From the NCBI GenBank assembly GCA_018268785.1, contig JAFDVY010000002.1:1-64000 (forward strand): a stretch of DNA of 64,000 bases. The letters are read 5' to 3'. Every line of letters begins with the position of its first letter. Position 1 is the stretch's first letter. The DNA is from Acidobacteriota bacterium (lineage in GTDB: Bacteria > Acidobacteriota > Terriglobia > Acidiferrales > UBA7541). Below are positions 51,573-61,153 of the stretch, piece by piece. Under the pieces are notes generated by a model. That model worked only from the letters and a program-made list of their open reading frames with translations. It was not told the DNA's origin and did not search any database. The translations under genes and the position numbers were made by a program.

Positions 51573-53222
51573 ATGCTTGGAACGATGATGGATTTTCCGC
51601 TGACGCTCCAGCACGTCTTCGAGCGCAACAGCAAGATTTTTCCGCGAGTAGAAATCGCGTCGCGGCTGCCGGACCGCTCGATTGCGCGGACGTGCTGGGG
51701 AACGGTTCATCAAAGAGCGCGGCAGCTTTCTTCAGCGCTCATCAAATTGGGGATGAAACCGGGAGACCGCGTGGCTTCGATGATGTGGAATCATTCGGGG
51801 CATCTCGAAGCGTTTTCCGGAGTGCCTTGCGCGGGCGGGATTCTGCACACGCTGAATTTGCGATTGCATGCGCAGGAAATTGCCGCAATTGCCCGGCATG
51901 CGGAGGACCGGTTCTTGCTCGTGGACGACGTGCTGCTGCCGGTGCTGGAGAAATTTCGCGCGGAAGCGCCGTTTGAGAAAATCATCGTTGTGCCGTATGG
52001 GTGCGGGACAGTACCGGATGGATTTTTGAATTACGAAGAGCTGCTAGCCGAAGCGCCATCGGAATTTTCGTATCCGCAGATCGATGAGAATGATGGCGCG
52101 GCAATGTGCTTTACGTCGGGCACGACGGGATGTTCGAAGGGCGTGGTGTATTCGCACCGGGCGCTGGTGCTTCATTCCTTTGCGGAAGCGATGGCGGATT
52201 CGATGGGGATCAGCCATCAAGACACGGTGCTTCCGGTCGCGCCGATGTTTCATGCGAATGCGTGGGGATTGCCGTACACGTGCGCTATGGTTGGCGCACG
52301 CTTGATTTTGCCGGGGCCGAATGTGGACGCGGAAAGCGTGCTGGACTTGATGGCGCAAGAGAGAGTGACGTTTGCCAGCGGCGTACCCACGGTTTGGCTT
52401 GGTGTGCTGCAAGCACTCGAAGCCAATCCAGGGAGATGGAAATTTGCGAAACCTATCCGGCTTGCGTGCGGGGGATCCGCGCCACCGGAGCAACTGATTC
52501 GAGGGTTGGAAAACTTTGGCATTCACCTGATTCATTTATGGGGAATGACGGAGACGACTCCGCTGGCGACGCTCGGTATGCTGAAGAGGCACATGCTCGA
52601 TTGGCCCGAAGACAGGCAGTATGAAGCTAGATGCAAACAGGGATGGGCGGGACCGTTTGTCGAGTTGCGCGTGATGCGGCGTGCGGATTTCTCGCCGGGT
52701 GAACCGATGCCGGAAGGGGTGGAGTGTCCGTGGGACGGCATAACGCCCGGTGAACTAGAGATTCGCGGGCCGTGGATAGCTTCGCAGTATTACAACGCGC
52801 CGGAACAGGGTCATCGCTGGACGAGCGACGGATGGTTTCGTACGGGAGATGTGGCGACGATCGATGAAGAAGGGTATGTGCGATTGATCGACCGGGCGAA
52901 GGATTTGGTGAAGTCCGGCGGAGAATGGATCAGTTCGGTTGATCTGGAAAATTGTCTGATGGGACATCCGGCGGTGAAAGAAGCGTGTGTAGTGGGGCTG
53001 CCGCATCCGAAATGGCAGGAGCGGCCGCTGGCGGCGGTGGTACTGAAACCTGCCCATGAGGCGACAGCAGAAGAATTGCGAAAACATTTGGCGGTGACTT
53101 TTGCGAAGTGGCAACTGCCGGATGCGATTGTGTTTGTGGAGGCGATTCCGCGGACGAGCGTGGGAAAGTTCAAAAAGACGGAGTTGCGGGAGCAGTTTGC
53201 GAATTGGAATTGGACACAGTGA
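51573..53222 (+). CDS. Long/medium-chain fatty acyl-CoA ligase
   Basis: A 549-residue AMP-forming ligase (FadD/AlkK-like). Motifs: P-loop CFTSGTTGCSKGVVYSH near residue 178, LPVAPMFHANAWGLPY, WGMTETTPLA near 325, RTGDVATIDEEGYV, RAKDLVKSGGEWISSVDLE, and the C-terminal lysine in PRTSVGKFKK. The ATG is taken as start (CGAGG upstream); a TTG lies one codon earlier. This subgroup activates medium- to long-chain fatty acids for beta-oxidation. No beta-oxidation genes adjoin it. Confidence 0.92.
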   Translation: MLGTMMDFPLTLQHVFERNSKIFPRVEIASRLPDRSIARTCWGTVHQRARQLSSALIKLGMKPGDRVASMMWNHSGHLEAFSGVPCAGGILHTLNLRLHAQEIAAIARHAEDRFLLVDDVLLPVLEKFRAEAPFEKIIVVPYGCGTVPDGFLNYEELLAEAPSEFSYPQIDENDGAAMCFTSGTTGCSKGVVYSHRALVLHSFAEAMADSMGISHQDTVLPVAPMFHANAWGLPYTCAMVGARLILPGPNVDAESVLDLMAQERVTFASGVPTVWLGVLQALEANPGRWKFAKPIRLACGGSAPPEQLIRGLENFGIHLIHLWGMTETTPLATLGMLKRHMLDWPEDRQYEARCKQGWAGPFVELRVMRRADFSPGEPMPEGVECPWDGITPGELEIRGPWIASQYYNAPEQGHRWTSDGWFRTGDVATIDEEGYVRLIDRAKDLVKSGGEWISSVDLENCLMGHPAVKEACVVGLPHPKWQERPLAAVVLKPAHEATAEELRKHLAVTFAKWQLPDAIVFVEAIPRTSVGKFKKTELREQFANWNWTQ

Positions 53223-53279
53223 GCATAGGCTTTAAGTTGGCAACGAATCGCGCTTCGATTTGAGCCAGTGGTCGTAAGA

Positions 53280-53301
53280 GCACAGCCAGGAATGGCTGTG
53301 C
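53280..53301. repeat. Short palindromic element (GCACAGCCA-GGAA-TGGCTGTGC)
   Basis: A perfect nine-pair hairpin with a GNRA-type loop in the gap between the convergent ligase and TlpA-like genes. It shares the core AGCCAGGARTGGCT with the element at 60155. Confidence 0.55.
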
Positions 53302-53322
53302 CACATTCGGAAATTCAAGAAA

Positions 53323-54360
53323 CTATTTTGAGGCAGTGGCCGGCGATTGCAATTCATGCGCGCGTGCAATCAGCTTCTTCAGCTTGCCTTCGATTGAAGC
53401 GTCTCCAACATGTTCTTCCTGAAGGACTCCGTCGGCGTCCACCGTGAACGTGTGCGGGATGGCGCGGACGCCAAACATTCTTGCGATGGGGCCGGTGAAG
53501 CCGCCATCGTAATACTGCGGCCAGGTCATTTCGTGTTTTTCGATGAACTCTCTCCACTCGTGTTCGTTGTTATCCAAGCTGACGCTGAGAACAACGAGCG
53601 GCTCGTCTTTGAATTTTTTGGCGACTTGCTGAATGTGCGGCAGGGCTTCGCGGCATGGGCCGCACCATGTGGCCCAGAAGTCGAGCAGAACGACTTTGCC
53701 TTGCAGGCCGTCCATGGAGATTTTGCGGCCGTCCGCGGTGGTGACACTGAAGTTAGGAACCATTCTGGCGCGGGCCAGCTCTGGACGATCGATGAATCTT
53801 ACGGCTCGCTGGCGCTGAGGATCGTCGGCGGGGCGGGCCTTGATGAATTGCTCGAAGCGGGATTTTGCGGCATCGTCCTGACCAATGCTGGCAAGCGCCA
53901 TGCCATCCAAAAAGATCGCATCCGGAAAATTTGACGCGGCGGCGAGGGCTTTGCCGATTTCGTCGTGAGCATGTGAAAAATATTCGTCCTTGTGTTTTTC
54001 TTTGCCTTCATCCACGAGAGCAACCGCATATTGATAGTGGGCCAACGCGATGTCTTTCGCTTCCTTCGCATCCGCGATCATTTCCGCCGCACCAAGTTCC
54101 GCCGTTTTCCATTCGCTGAGTTCGATTCCATATTTCACCATTTGGCGCTGGCACGCTTTGCAATGACCGCCGTCCTGTTTGTCGGCCTTTTTGAAATCGT
54201 CGAGGGCAAACGACAAGTCACGGCGAGATTTTGATTCTTCAACCGCGTGGGCATAAGTCTTTTTGGCTTTTTCGTCGGCCGGGCCCTCGGATTTCTCCTG
54301 AGCAAGGGCCGGCGCTGCTGAAAAGAGTGCGAGCAAGAGACAAGCAGAGATGACGCGCAT
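53323..54360 (-). CDS. TlpA-like thioredoxin-fold protein with TPR-like N-terminal region
   Basis: A 345-residue exported protein: signal peptide (MRVISACLLLALFSAAPALA, cut after ALA), a helical region (about 30-190) resembling TPR repeats with a CKAC pair, then a TlpA/ResA-type thioredoxin domain with WATWCGPC near residue 225 and cis-proline RAIPHTF. It likely reduces disulfides in the periplasm. The ATG has GGAGG seven bases upstream. The frame runs 650 bases further upstream through the SDR gene, but that part is Arg/His-rich antisense-like sequence and is not included. Confidence 0.9.
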   Translation of the reverse strand: MRVISACLLLALFSAAPALAQEKSEGPADEKAKKTYAHAVEESKSRRDLSFALDDFKKADKQDGGHCKACQRQMVKYGIELSEWKTAELGAAEMIADAKEAKDIALAHYQYAVALVDEGKEKHKDEYFSHAHDEIGKALAAASNFPDAIFLDGMALASIGQDDAAKSRFEQFIKARPADDPQRQRAVRFIDRPELARARMVPNFSVTTADGRKISMDGLQGKVVLLDFWATWCGPCREALPHIQQVAKKFKDEPLVVLSVSLDNNEHEWREFIEKHEMTWPQYYDGGFTGPIARMFGVRAIPHTFTVDADGVLQEEHVGDASIEGKLKKLIARAHELQSPATASK

Positions 54361-54425
54361 AAATGGCCTCCACGGGGCGGTATTGGAGCTTGCACTTATG
54401 TTAGTGCTAAATGGAGAAGAGTCAA

Positions 54426-55220
54426 CTAACCGGGATACATATCGTTTTGAATAGGTAGCATGGAGCCGCCGGCGTCGACGTTGAGAACGGCGGCGGTGAC
54501 TTGAGCGGACTCGTCGCTGAGGAGAAAGACGGCGGCGTAAGCGGCGTCTTGCACGGTTTGCATACGGCCGAAGGGCAGGCGCTTCCCCGCGTTTTGCAAA
54601 TCTTGCGCGGTGCGGCCTTCTCCTTTTTGGATAGTGAGTTCGCCTTCGGTGGCGATCCAGCCGGGAATAATGTAATTCACGCGAATGCGGTCTGGAGCGA
54701 GCGCCCCGGCGAGAGTGCGGGTCATGGAGAGCAAACCGCCTTTTGCGGCGGCGTAAGCGACGAGATTGGGGAGGCCCTGGATACCGTTGATGGAGCCCAT
54801 GTTGACGATGCTGCCGCCTCTTGCTGCGCGCAAATATGGGACGGCGAATTTGGTTATGTAAAATGCGCTGCGGAGATTCACCTGCATCACTTTTTCCCAA
54901 AGTTCGGTGGTGGTTTCTTCGAGGCGGGCGCGGGGAAACCAGCCGGCGTTGTTGACGAGGCCGTTGAGCTTGCCGAAATTTTTGATGGCTGCTTCGACCA
55001 GCGCAGAGCAATGAGCTTCGTCAGTCAGATCCGCGGGTTGGAAGATTGCCTGGTTGCCTTCGGCGCGGATTTTTGCAGCGGCTTTTTCACCGCGCTCTTT
55101 TTGGATGTCGCCGAGAACAACGGAAGCGCCTTCGGCGGCGGCCATGCGAGCACATTCGAAGCCGATGCCTTGGGCGGCACCGGTGACGAGGACGACTTTT
55201 CCTGTTAGCCGCTGACTCAT
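54426..55220 (-). CDS. Short-chain dehydrogenase/reductase
   Basis: A 264-residue classical SDR: cofactor motif TGAAQGIGFECARM, D-type acid in VVLGDIQKERG (NAD preference), NNAGW, catalytic Ser in MGSINGIQG, and YAAAKGG (Y-x-x-x-K). The C-terminus VLNVDAGGSMLP is the common VDGG variant. The ATG has a GGAGGGGAGGA ribosome binding site. Substrate unknown; the ParE-type pair directly upstream is unrelated. Confidence 0.9.
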   Translation of the reverse strand: MSQRLTGKVVLVTGAAQGIGFECARMAAAEGASVVLGDIQKERGEKAAAKIRAEGNQAIFQPADLTDEAHCSALVEAAIKNFGKLNGLVNNAGWFPRARLEETTTELWEKVMQVNLRSAFYITKFAVPYLRAARGGSIVNMGSINGIQGLPNLVAYAAAKGGLLSMTRTLAGALAPDRIRVNYIIPGWIATEGELTIQKGEGRTAQDLQNAGKRLPFGRMQTVQDAAYAAVFLLSDESAQVTAAVLNVDAGGSMLPIQNDMYPG

Positions 55221-55288
55221 TCCTCCCCTCCTACGGTATTCCCAGCCGCGGACGCAGGCTCTTCGAAGTACAGAGTAAACAAGAGTGC

Positions 55289-55609
55289 CTACGCTACCGA
55301 CTTTTTGCAAAGGGCGCGGCTATTTTTCGAATCACTCGGGCCACTTCTGGCGGCGTGAAAAACGCGCAGGATTTCCAAGACCCCGCCGCGCACGCGGTAG
55401 GGTATGACATAAGGCGTACCGGAAACCACAAGTTCCCGCGTGCCGGGAACTCTTCCCGTTCTACCCATGGCTGGATGGCGAGCGAGGCGGTCGACGGCGG
55501 CAAATACTGCTGTGACTGTTCTGACCGCGACCGCTGGATTGTCAGTGGCGATGTATTGGGCTTCTTTTTCCAGATTGGCCAGAGCGCGGCTCAGCCATCT
55601 AACGCGCAC
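55289..55609 (-). CDS. ParE/RelE-family toxin
   Basis: A 106-residue ParE-like toxin: N-terminal RVRWLSRALANLEKEAQYIA helix hairpin, then RLARHPAMGRTGRVPGTREL and the beta sheet VVSGTPYVIPYRVRGGVLEI with the C-terminal LRVFHAARS that ends in the family's conserved H-x-x-R. ParE toxins poison gyrase; RelE relatives cut mRNA. The gene overlaps its antitoxin by 11 bases. The last about 15 residues are an unusual extension. Confidence 0.88.
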   Translation of the reverse strand: MRVRWLSRALANLEKEAQYIATDNPAVAVRTVTAVFAAVDRLARHPAMGRTGRVPGTRELVVSGTPYVIPYRVRGGVLEILRVFHAARSGPSDSKNSRALCKKSVA

Positions 55610-55847
55610 GCGTGGCCCATTTCTTTCGCATACGCTTCACTTCGGTGTCGGAAGCGAACTCTCCGCGATCCGCTTCAGCGATCGCTTTCCTGATTTCCTC
55701 GACCTGCCACTCGTTGAGCGTCAGATATTCGCGAATCGCTTCGGCGGCCAGATAGGAACGGGAGCGTTTTGTGGCTTTGGATAACTTTTCGAGGCGATTA
55801 CAGTCACGCTGGTCGAGGCGCAAGGTCAGGATTTTCGAGCTTCCCAT
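55599..55847 (-). CDS. Ribbon-helix-helix antitoxin of the ParE pair
   Basis: An 82-residue CopG/ParD-like antitoxin from the ATG with GAGGT eight bases upstream. The RHH motif is KILTLRLDQRDCNRLEKLSK followed by RSRSYLAAEAIREYL, and the C-terminal part (EEIRKAIAEADRGEFASDTEV) has the toxin-binding helix typical of ParD/RelB fusions. A palindrome 28 bases upstream is a candidate autoregulatory operator. Confidence 0.87.
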   Translation of the reverse strand: MGSSKILTLRLDQRDCNRLEKLSKATKRSRSYLAAEAIREYLTLNEWQVEEIRKAIAEADRGEFASDTEVKRMRKKWATRAR

Positions 55848-55874
55848 GTTGATGACCTCATACAAACAAATACA

Positions 55875-55885
55875 TTGTAATACAA
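55875..55885. promoter_or_regulatory. Candidate operator of the ParE-type operon
   Basis: Perfect palindrome TTGTA-A-TACAA in A+T-rich sequence just upstream of the antitoxin gene, where RHH antitoxins usually bind. Confidence 0.4.
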
Positions 55886-55987
55886 AGCGCGATGGAAATG
55901 AGATGGAAGAACTCATGGTCGCAGTCTGATCGAAATGCTGGGCTAAAACCGCAGCGCTACATTAAGACCCTCGGAACGCGAATGGCG

Positions 55988-57202
55988 TCAGGTGCGGTAG
56001 GAGGCGTTGATGCGGACGTATTCGGCTGTGAAGTCGCAGGTCCAGTATTTCGCGGAAGCGGGGCCCGCATGGAGGTGCATGACGATGGGAACGTGATCTG
56101 CTAGGAGCTTGTTGCTGGCGGCGCGTTCGTTGAAGTCGAGCGGCTGGCCGCGTTTGAGCACTTTGATTCCGGCCATGGTGATTTCGACGAGAGAAGGATC
56201 GAATTTGACGCCAGAGCGGCCGGCGGCGGCGAAGATGCGGCCCCAATTGGGATCGCCACCGGCGAAGGCGGTTTTTACCAGAGGAGAAGTCGCGATGGTT
56301 TCGGCAATTTTTTTCGCGGCGAATTCGGTTTTGGCACCGCGGACTTCAATTTCGATGACGCGCTGGGCGCCTTCGCCATCGGCAACGATTTGTTGGGCGA
56401 GAGAGCCGCAGACCGCTTCGAGGGCGGTGGTGAATTGACGATGGGCTTTGGAGCCGTTTGCGATGGCAGGAGCGCCTGCTGCGCCGTTGGCGAGGACCAA
56501 AAGAGTGTCGTTGGTGGAGGTGTCACCGTCGACGGAGACAGCGTTGAAGGTGCGACTGGTTACGTCGCGAAGAGTTTTCTGAAGGAGCGAAGGAGAAACA
56601 TTGGCGTCCGTGGCGACGAAAGCGAGCGTGGTGGCCATGTTGGGATGAATCATGCCTGCGCCTTTGGCGCAGCCGATGAGATGGATGCGTTTGCCGGACA
56701 TGCGGAAGGAGGCGGAGGCGGTTTTGGGGCGCGTGTCCGTGGTGCAGATGGCGAGAGAGAGTTCGGCGAAGGAGCGAGCGGAGGCGCGGCGATTGCGGGC
56801 AAGCATGGGGAGAGCGCGGAGAATTTTTTCGACGGGAAGCTGGACGCCGATAACTCCGGTGGAGCAGACGACGACTTCGTGAGGCGCAAGGGCGAGGCGG
56901 CGGGACGTTTCTTCGACGGTGCGGAGAGAAGCGAGATCACCTTGGGTGCCAGTGGCGCAATTGGCGTTTCCTGCATTGACGACGACGGCGCGCATGCGGC
57001 CTTTGGATTCAGCCAGATGCTTTTTTGAGAGGGTGACGGGAGCAGCGACGACCAGATTTTGCGTGAAGACAGCGGCGGCGGATGCGGGGAGGTCGCTGGA
57101 AAGAATGGCGAGATCGAGCGCGCCAGTTTTTTTGAGACCACAGGCGGTGGCGGCGAAGCGGAAACCTTTGGGGAGAGCGGCTTCGGTGGGAGGGTGGGTC
57201 AT
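55988..57202 (-). CDS. argJ: Glutamate N-acetyltransferase / amino-acid acetyltransferase
   Basis: Transfers the acetyl group from N-acetylornithine to glutamate, and possibly from acetyl-CoA to glutamate, recycling acetyl in arginine synthesis. The 404-residue precursor self-cleaves before the nucleophilic Thr in MIHPNMATTLAFVATDA; here the usual ATMLAF is ATTLAF. Other motifs are VVVNAGNANCATG, CSTGVIGVQLP, SVDGDTSTNDT, GGDPNWGRIFAAAGRSG and the C-terminal SYRT. Its ATG overlaps the argH stop by one base, so the two are coupled. Last gene of the arg cluster. Confidence 0.96.
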   Translation of the reverse strand: MTHPPTEAALPKGFRFAATACGLKKTGALDLAILSSDLPASAAAVFTQNLVVAAPVTLSKKHLAESKGRMRAVVVNAGNANCATGTQGDLASLRTVEETSRRLALAPHEVVVCSTGVIGVQLPVEKILRALPMLARNRRASARSFAELSLAICTTDTRPKTASASFRMSGKRIHLIGCAKGAGMIHPNMATTLAFVATDANVSPSLLQKTLRDVTSRTFNAVSVDGDTSTNDTLLVLANGAAGAPAIANGSKAHRQFTTALEAVCGSLAQQIVADGEGAQRVIEIEVRGAKTEFAAKKIAETIATSPLVKTAFAGGDPNWGRIFAAAGRSGVKFDPSLVEITMAGIKVLKRGQPLDFNERAASNKLLADHVPIVMHLHAGPASAKYWTCDFTAEYVRINASYRT

Positions 57203-58635
57203 CAGATTGCAATCCCGCTAAAGATTTCGTCACCCCAATCCCGGTCATCGAGTGCAGCCAAGGCTTTTTTGACTTGCTCGGGGGAAGTCCCCCCAGGAAC
57301 ATTCTTGGCGGCAAGGGCCGCCGTGAGAGTCAATGATTGCTTCAAGTCTTCACTAAATGCTGTTGAGAATTTCCGCAATTCGGATAGCGGGAGTTCGGTC
57401 CAAGTGATTCTCTGCCCTTCGGCTTCTTTCAATACTTTGCCAACGATGTCATGCGCCTGACGGAAGGGAACACCTTTGCGGACAAGATAGTCAGCGGCTT
57501 CTGTGGCGAGAAGAGCTGGATCACTGGCAGAGGCGAGCAGTCTCTGCTCATTGAATCTGGTTGTGAAGAGAGCGCTGGCGGCAACGAGAACCATCTCGGT
57601 GACTTGATCGTGCGCGTCGAAGAGAATTTCTTTGTCTTCCTGCAAGTCACGTTGATAACTCGTTGGAAGTCCCTTTAGTGTTGTAAGCAGACCGACAAGA
57701 GCTGCATTGATACGTCCACTTTTGCCACGAATGAGCTCCCAGCAGTCGGGATTCTTCTTTTGAGGCATGAGGCTACTGCCTGTGGAGAATTCGTCGGGAA
57801 GAATTGCATAGGCAAATTCCTGTGAAGCAAAGATCACGAGGTCTTCAGCCAACCGGGAGAGATGCGTAGCGACCCCGGTGAGAGCGAACAGGTAATCGAG
57901 AGCGAAATCCCGGTCACTCACAGCGTCCAAGCTGTTGGCTGTAATTCGGGTGAAACCCAATTCTGCGGCAACCAAACGACGATCAATGCCCAAAGAATTT
58001 CCGGCCAACGCTCCTGATCCCATTGGGCAGACATTTGCTCCTTCGGCGGCAAGGCGTAGCTTCCTGATGTCTCTCAGAAACGCTTCAGCGTGGGCCAAGA
58101 AGAAATGTGCCAGAAGAATTGGTTGGGCGTGCTGCATGTGCGTCATGCCAGCCATTGGGACGACGTTGTCGAGAGCGACGTTGGCTTGGATCGAGAGCAT
58201 TTCAATCAAAGCTCTGACAGCCGCTTCAGTTTCGCTGGCGGCATCCATGATGAAGAGACGGAAGTCGGTGGCGACGAGTTCGTTGCGGCTGCGGCCGGTG
58301 TGGAGCTTCCAGCCGAGTGGGCCGAGTTCTTCGACAAGAGCCTTTTCGACGAAATGGTGGACGTCTTCGGCGTCTGCGCCGGTTTTTTCGAGCCACGCAT
58401 GATCGTTTTCTGCGCGTTCTTCGATTTTGTCGAGGGCGGCGAGCGTTTGCTTTACTTCATTAGCTGAGAAAATTCCGATTGGTTCCAGGGCTTTGGCCCA
58501 GGCGCGATCGACTGCGATTTCGTAAGGGAGCAAGCGGCGATCGAACGCGAAGGAGCGCTGGAAGGAGTCGAAGCGCGCGTCGGGGGCTTTATCGAAGCGG
58601 CCGCCCCAGAGTTTGGTGTCTTTGCGGTCAGTCAT
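57202..58635 (-). CDS. argH: Argininosuccinate lyase
   Basis: Cleaves argininosuccinate to arginine and fumarate, the final step. The 477-residue chain starts KLWGGRFDKAPDARFDSFQRS and carries the superfamily signature GSSLMPQKKNPD (about 281-292), the catalytic histidine in THMQHAQP, and SRNELVATDFRLF. It lies between argG and argJ in the cluster. A 215-base gap to argG holds a hairpin, so argH may have extra control. Confidence 0.97.
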   Translation of the reverse strand: MTDRKDTKLWGGRFDKAPDARFDSFQRSFAFDRRLLPYEIAVDRAWAKALEPIGIFSANEVKQTLAALDKIEERAENDHAWLEKTGADAEDVHHFVEKALVEELGPLGWKLHTGRSRNELVATDFRLFIMDAASETEAAVRALIEMLSIQANVALDNVVPMAGMTHMQHAQPILLAHFFLAHAEAFLRDIRKLRLAAEGANVCPMGSGALAGNSLGIDRRLVAAELGFTRITANSLDAVSDRDFALDYLFALTGVATHLSRLAEDLVIFASQEFAYAILPDEFSTGSSLMPQKKNPDCWELIRGKSGRINAALVGLLTTLKGLPTSYQRDLQEDKEILFDAHDQVTEMVLVAASALFTTRFNEQRLLASASDPALLATEAADYLVRKGVPFRQAHDIVGKVLKEAEGQRITWTELPLSELRKFSTAFSEDLKQSLTLTAALAAKNVPGGTSPEQVKKALAALDDRDWGDEIFSGIAI

Positions 58636-58749
58636 GAGGAGAAAGTTTTCAGTTCTAAGTTTTTAGTTTTAAGTTTCAGAAAAAGCAAAGAGTGGTTGCT
58701 TGAGTCGCCGCACCTTGAGAGGCGAGCCGCAACGGTTGAGGTCCTTCGC

Positions 58750-58769
58750 CCCGGTGCAGGAGCACCGGG
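58750..58769. repeat. Hairpin between argG and argH (CCCGGTGC-AGGA-GCACCGGG)
   Basis: A perfect eight-pair stem with a purine tetraloop in the only sizeable gap of the distal arg cluster (58636-58850). It has no T-run. It belongs by form to the same group as the palindromes at 13795, 53280 and 60155. Confidence 0.5.
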
Positions 58770-58850
58770 ACAGAGGATGACAAACGCGTGGGGAACGCCA
58801 AGATTGGCGGCAACCCGCAGGTCAACAAGCCTTCCGTTGCGCGCGAACAC

Positions 58851-60074
58851 TTAGGAGTTACCGCCTTCGGCTTTGGCTTTGGGGCGGACGGTGATGGGGA
58901 GCGCGAAGAGATTGATGAAGCCCTCGGCGTCCTTGGGGTTATAGCGGCCCATGGTGAAGCTGGCCAAGTCGGCGCGATAGAGCGAAAAGGGCGACTTGCG
59001 GCTGGTGACGTTGAGCGAGCCCTTCCAGAGTTTTAGGCCGACGGAACCGGTGACGCGCTCCTGGGAAACGCTGAAGAAGCCGTCGAGGGCCTGACGCTGC
59101 GTGGAGAACCAGACGCCGTTGTAGACAAGTTCGGCATAGCGAACGGAGAGCGATTGCTGGAGGTGCGCGGTTTCGCGATCGACGGTGAGGCGTTCGAGTT
59201 CGCGATGCGCGGTGACGAGCAGAGTGCCGCCGGGAGTTTCGTATGCGCCGCGGGACTTCATGCCGACGAGGCGATTTTCGACGAGGTCGGTGCGGCCGAC
59301 GCCGTGGCGCGCGGCGATTTCATTGAGAGTGTTTAGAAGATCGACGGGACCGAGTTTTGTGCCGTTGACGGAGACCGGCGTGCCGGATTCGAAACCGATT
59401 TCAACTTCTTCGGCTTTGTCCGGGGCTTTTTCGGGCGATGTAGTCCACTGCCACATGGCTTCGCTGGGAGCGTTGGCGGGATCTTCGAGTTCGCCGCCTT
59501 CGTGGCTGAGATGCCAGATGTTGCGGTCGCGGCTATAGATATTTTTTTTGCTCTGCTCGATGGGCACGTTGTGCTTTTCGGCGTAGGCGATGGCGTCTTC
59601 GCGGGAGTCGATATCCCATTCGCGCCACGGCGCGATGATCTGGACGCTGGGTGCGATGGCTTTGTAGGCGAGTTCGAAACGAACCTGATCGTTGCCCTTG
59701 CCGGTGCAACCGTGAGAAAGACCATCGGCGCCGAGCTTGAGCGCGATTTCGGCCTGGCGCTTGGCGATGACCGGGCGCGCCATGGAAGTGCCGAGGAGAT
59801 AGGTGTGTTCGTAGACGGCGCCGGCGCGGAGCGTAGGCCAAATGAAGTCGCGGACAAATTCCTCGCGGAGATCTTCGATCGTGGCGGAAGATGCTCCGGT
59901 GGCGAGCGCTTTTTTGTGGGCAGCCTGGAGATCTTCCTGCTGGCCGACGTCGCCGATCATGGCGATGACTTCGCAGCCGTAGTTTTCCTTGAGCCAGGGA
60001 ATGATGATGCTGGTGTCGAGCCCGCCGGAGTAAGCGAGAACGACTTTTTTGGGTTTTGGAGCGGTTCTGTTCAC
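58851..60074 (-). CDS. argG: Argininosuccinate synthase
   Basis: Joins citrulline and aspartate with ATP. The GTG start ([10 protein letters not shown]) is chosen for the AGAGG five bases upstream and gives 407 residues; an ATG 48 bases earlier is possible but out of family. The P-loop is [15 protein letters not shown] near residue 15, followed by [23 protein letters not shown] and [15 protein letters not shown]. The sequence fits the common short bacterial class. It lies between argF and argH. Confidence 0.97.
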   Translation of the reverse strand: MNRTAPKPKKVVLAYSGGLDTSIIIPWLKENYGCEVIAMIGDVGQQEDLQAAHKKALATGASSATIEDLREEFVRDFIWPTLRAGAVYEHTYLLGTSMARPVIAKRQAEIALKLGADGLSHGCTGKGNDQVRFELAYKAIAPSVQIIAPWREWDIDSREDAIAYAEKHNVPIEQSKKNIYSRDRNIWHLSHEGGELEDPANAPSEAMWQWTTSPEKAPDKAEEVEIGFESGTPVSVNGTKLGPVDLLNTLNEIAARHGVGRTDLVENRLVGMKSRGAYETPGGTLLVTAHRELERLTVDRETAHLQQSLSVRYAELVYNGVWFSTQRQALDGFFSVSQERVTGSVGLKLWKGSLNVTSRKSPFSLYRADLASFTMGRYNPKDAEGFINLFALPITVRPKAKAEGGNS

Positions 60075-60154
60075 AATGCCTCTTTCACAGTTTGAGATAG
60101 TGCGTAGTCTATCAATTTGCAAAACTCTTCGGGCCGAGCCTTTACTTTCTTTGT

Positions 60155-60174
60155 CGCAGCCAGGAGTGGCTACG
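60155..60174. repeat. Short palindromic element between argF and argG
   Basis: The core AGCCA-GGAG-TGGCT with one mismatched outer pair matches the element at 53280. It lies in the gap before argG, where it may act on the cluster's mRNA. Confidence 0.45.
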
Positions 60175-60196
60175 CTACCTTCGTTGCAACGAGTTC

Positions 60197-61144
60197 CTAG
60201 CGATAGAGCGTATGCAGAATCGCTTTTTGAACGTACATGCGATTTTCGGACTGATCGAGCACGACGGAGCGCGAGCCATCGAGAATTTCATTGGTGACTT
60301 CGTAACCGCGATGCGCGGGCAGACAGTGCATAAAAACGGAATCGCGCCCGGCGAGGGCCATGAGCTTGCGATTGACCTGATAGGGCTTGAAGACTTCCTT
60401 GCGGACTTTTTCTTCGGCTTCGAAACCCATGCTGGTCCAGGAATCGGTGTAGACGGCCTGGACGTCTTCGACAGCTTCGCGCGGGTCGGCGAAGAGTTCG
60501 ATTTTGGCTTTGGTTTCTTTTGCGACGCGCCTGGAGTCGGCGGTGACGTCGGCATCGGGGGCGTAATTTTCCGGAGTGGCGATGCGAAGAGTCACACCGA
60601 GACGCGCGGCAAGATACATGAGCGAGTGGCAAACGTTGTTGCCGTCGCCGACATAAGCGAGTTTGAGGCCTTTGAGGTTGCCGAATTTTTCTTCGAGCGT
60701 GAAGAAATCGGCGAGCGCCTGGCATGGATGGAATTTGTCAGAGAGAGCGTTGACGACGGGAATTTCCGTGGTGGCGGCCATTTCGTCGAGGACGCGCTGT
60801 TCGTAGACGCGGGCAACGATGCCCTGCACCCAACGTTCGAGGTTGCGGGCGACATCGGCGATGGATTCGCGTTCGCCGAGACGAGCTTGCGTGTGGTCGA
60901 GGAAAACGACATGGCCGCCCATGCTTTGAATGCCGACTTCGAAGGTGACGCGGGTGCGGAGCGAGGGTTTTTCAAAAATGAGTGCGAGGAATTTGCCGCG
61001 CAACGTGTCGGCGTAGCTCGCGGGATTGGCTTTGATGTCCGCAGTGATGGCGAGAAGTTCTCGCGTGTGCGCCGGGCTCCATTCCGCACCCGTGAGCAGA
61101 TCGTTCGGGGCCAAAACTGGCGCTGCCAGAGTAGTTGTTGCCAT
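60197..61144 (-). CDS. argF: Ornithine carbamoyltransferase
   Basis: Makes citrulline from ornithine and carbamoyl phosphate. The 315-residue chain has the carbamoyl-phosphate motif [14 protein letters not shown] (S-x-R-T-R, with Leu in place of the usual Thr, seen also in other bacterial enzymes), [12 protein letters not shown], the ornithine loop DSWTSMGFE, and [12 protein letters not shown]. The segment [15 protein letters not shown] is ordinary for the family. The gene is 9 bases after argD. Confidence 0.95.
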   Translation of the reverse strand: MATTTLAAPVLAPNDLLTGAEWSPAHTRELLAITADIKANPASYADTLRGKFLALIFEKPSLRTRVTFEVGIQSMGGHVVFLDHTQARLGERESIADVARNLERWVQGIVARVYEQRVLDEMAATTEIPVVNALSDKFHPCQALADFFTLEEKFGNLKGLKLAYVGDGNNVCHSLMYLAARLGVTLRIATPENYAPDADVTADSRRVAKETKAKIELFADPREAVEDVQAVYTDSWTSMGFEAEEKVRKEVFKPYQVNRKLMALAGRDSVFMHCLPAHRGYEVTNEILDGSRSVVLDQSENRMYVQKAILHTLYR

Positions 61145-61153
61145 TTTCTTGCG

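Noticed and set aside
54361-55011. An open frame that would extend the TlpA-like protein by about 217 residues at its N-terminus
   Set aside because: The extension is Arg/His-rich, overlaps the well-supported SDR gene on the same strand in another frame, and the true start has a signal peptide and ribosome binding site.
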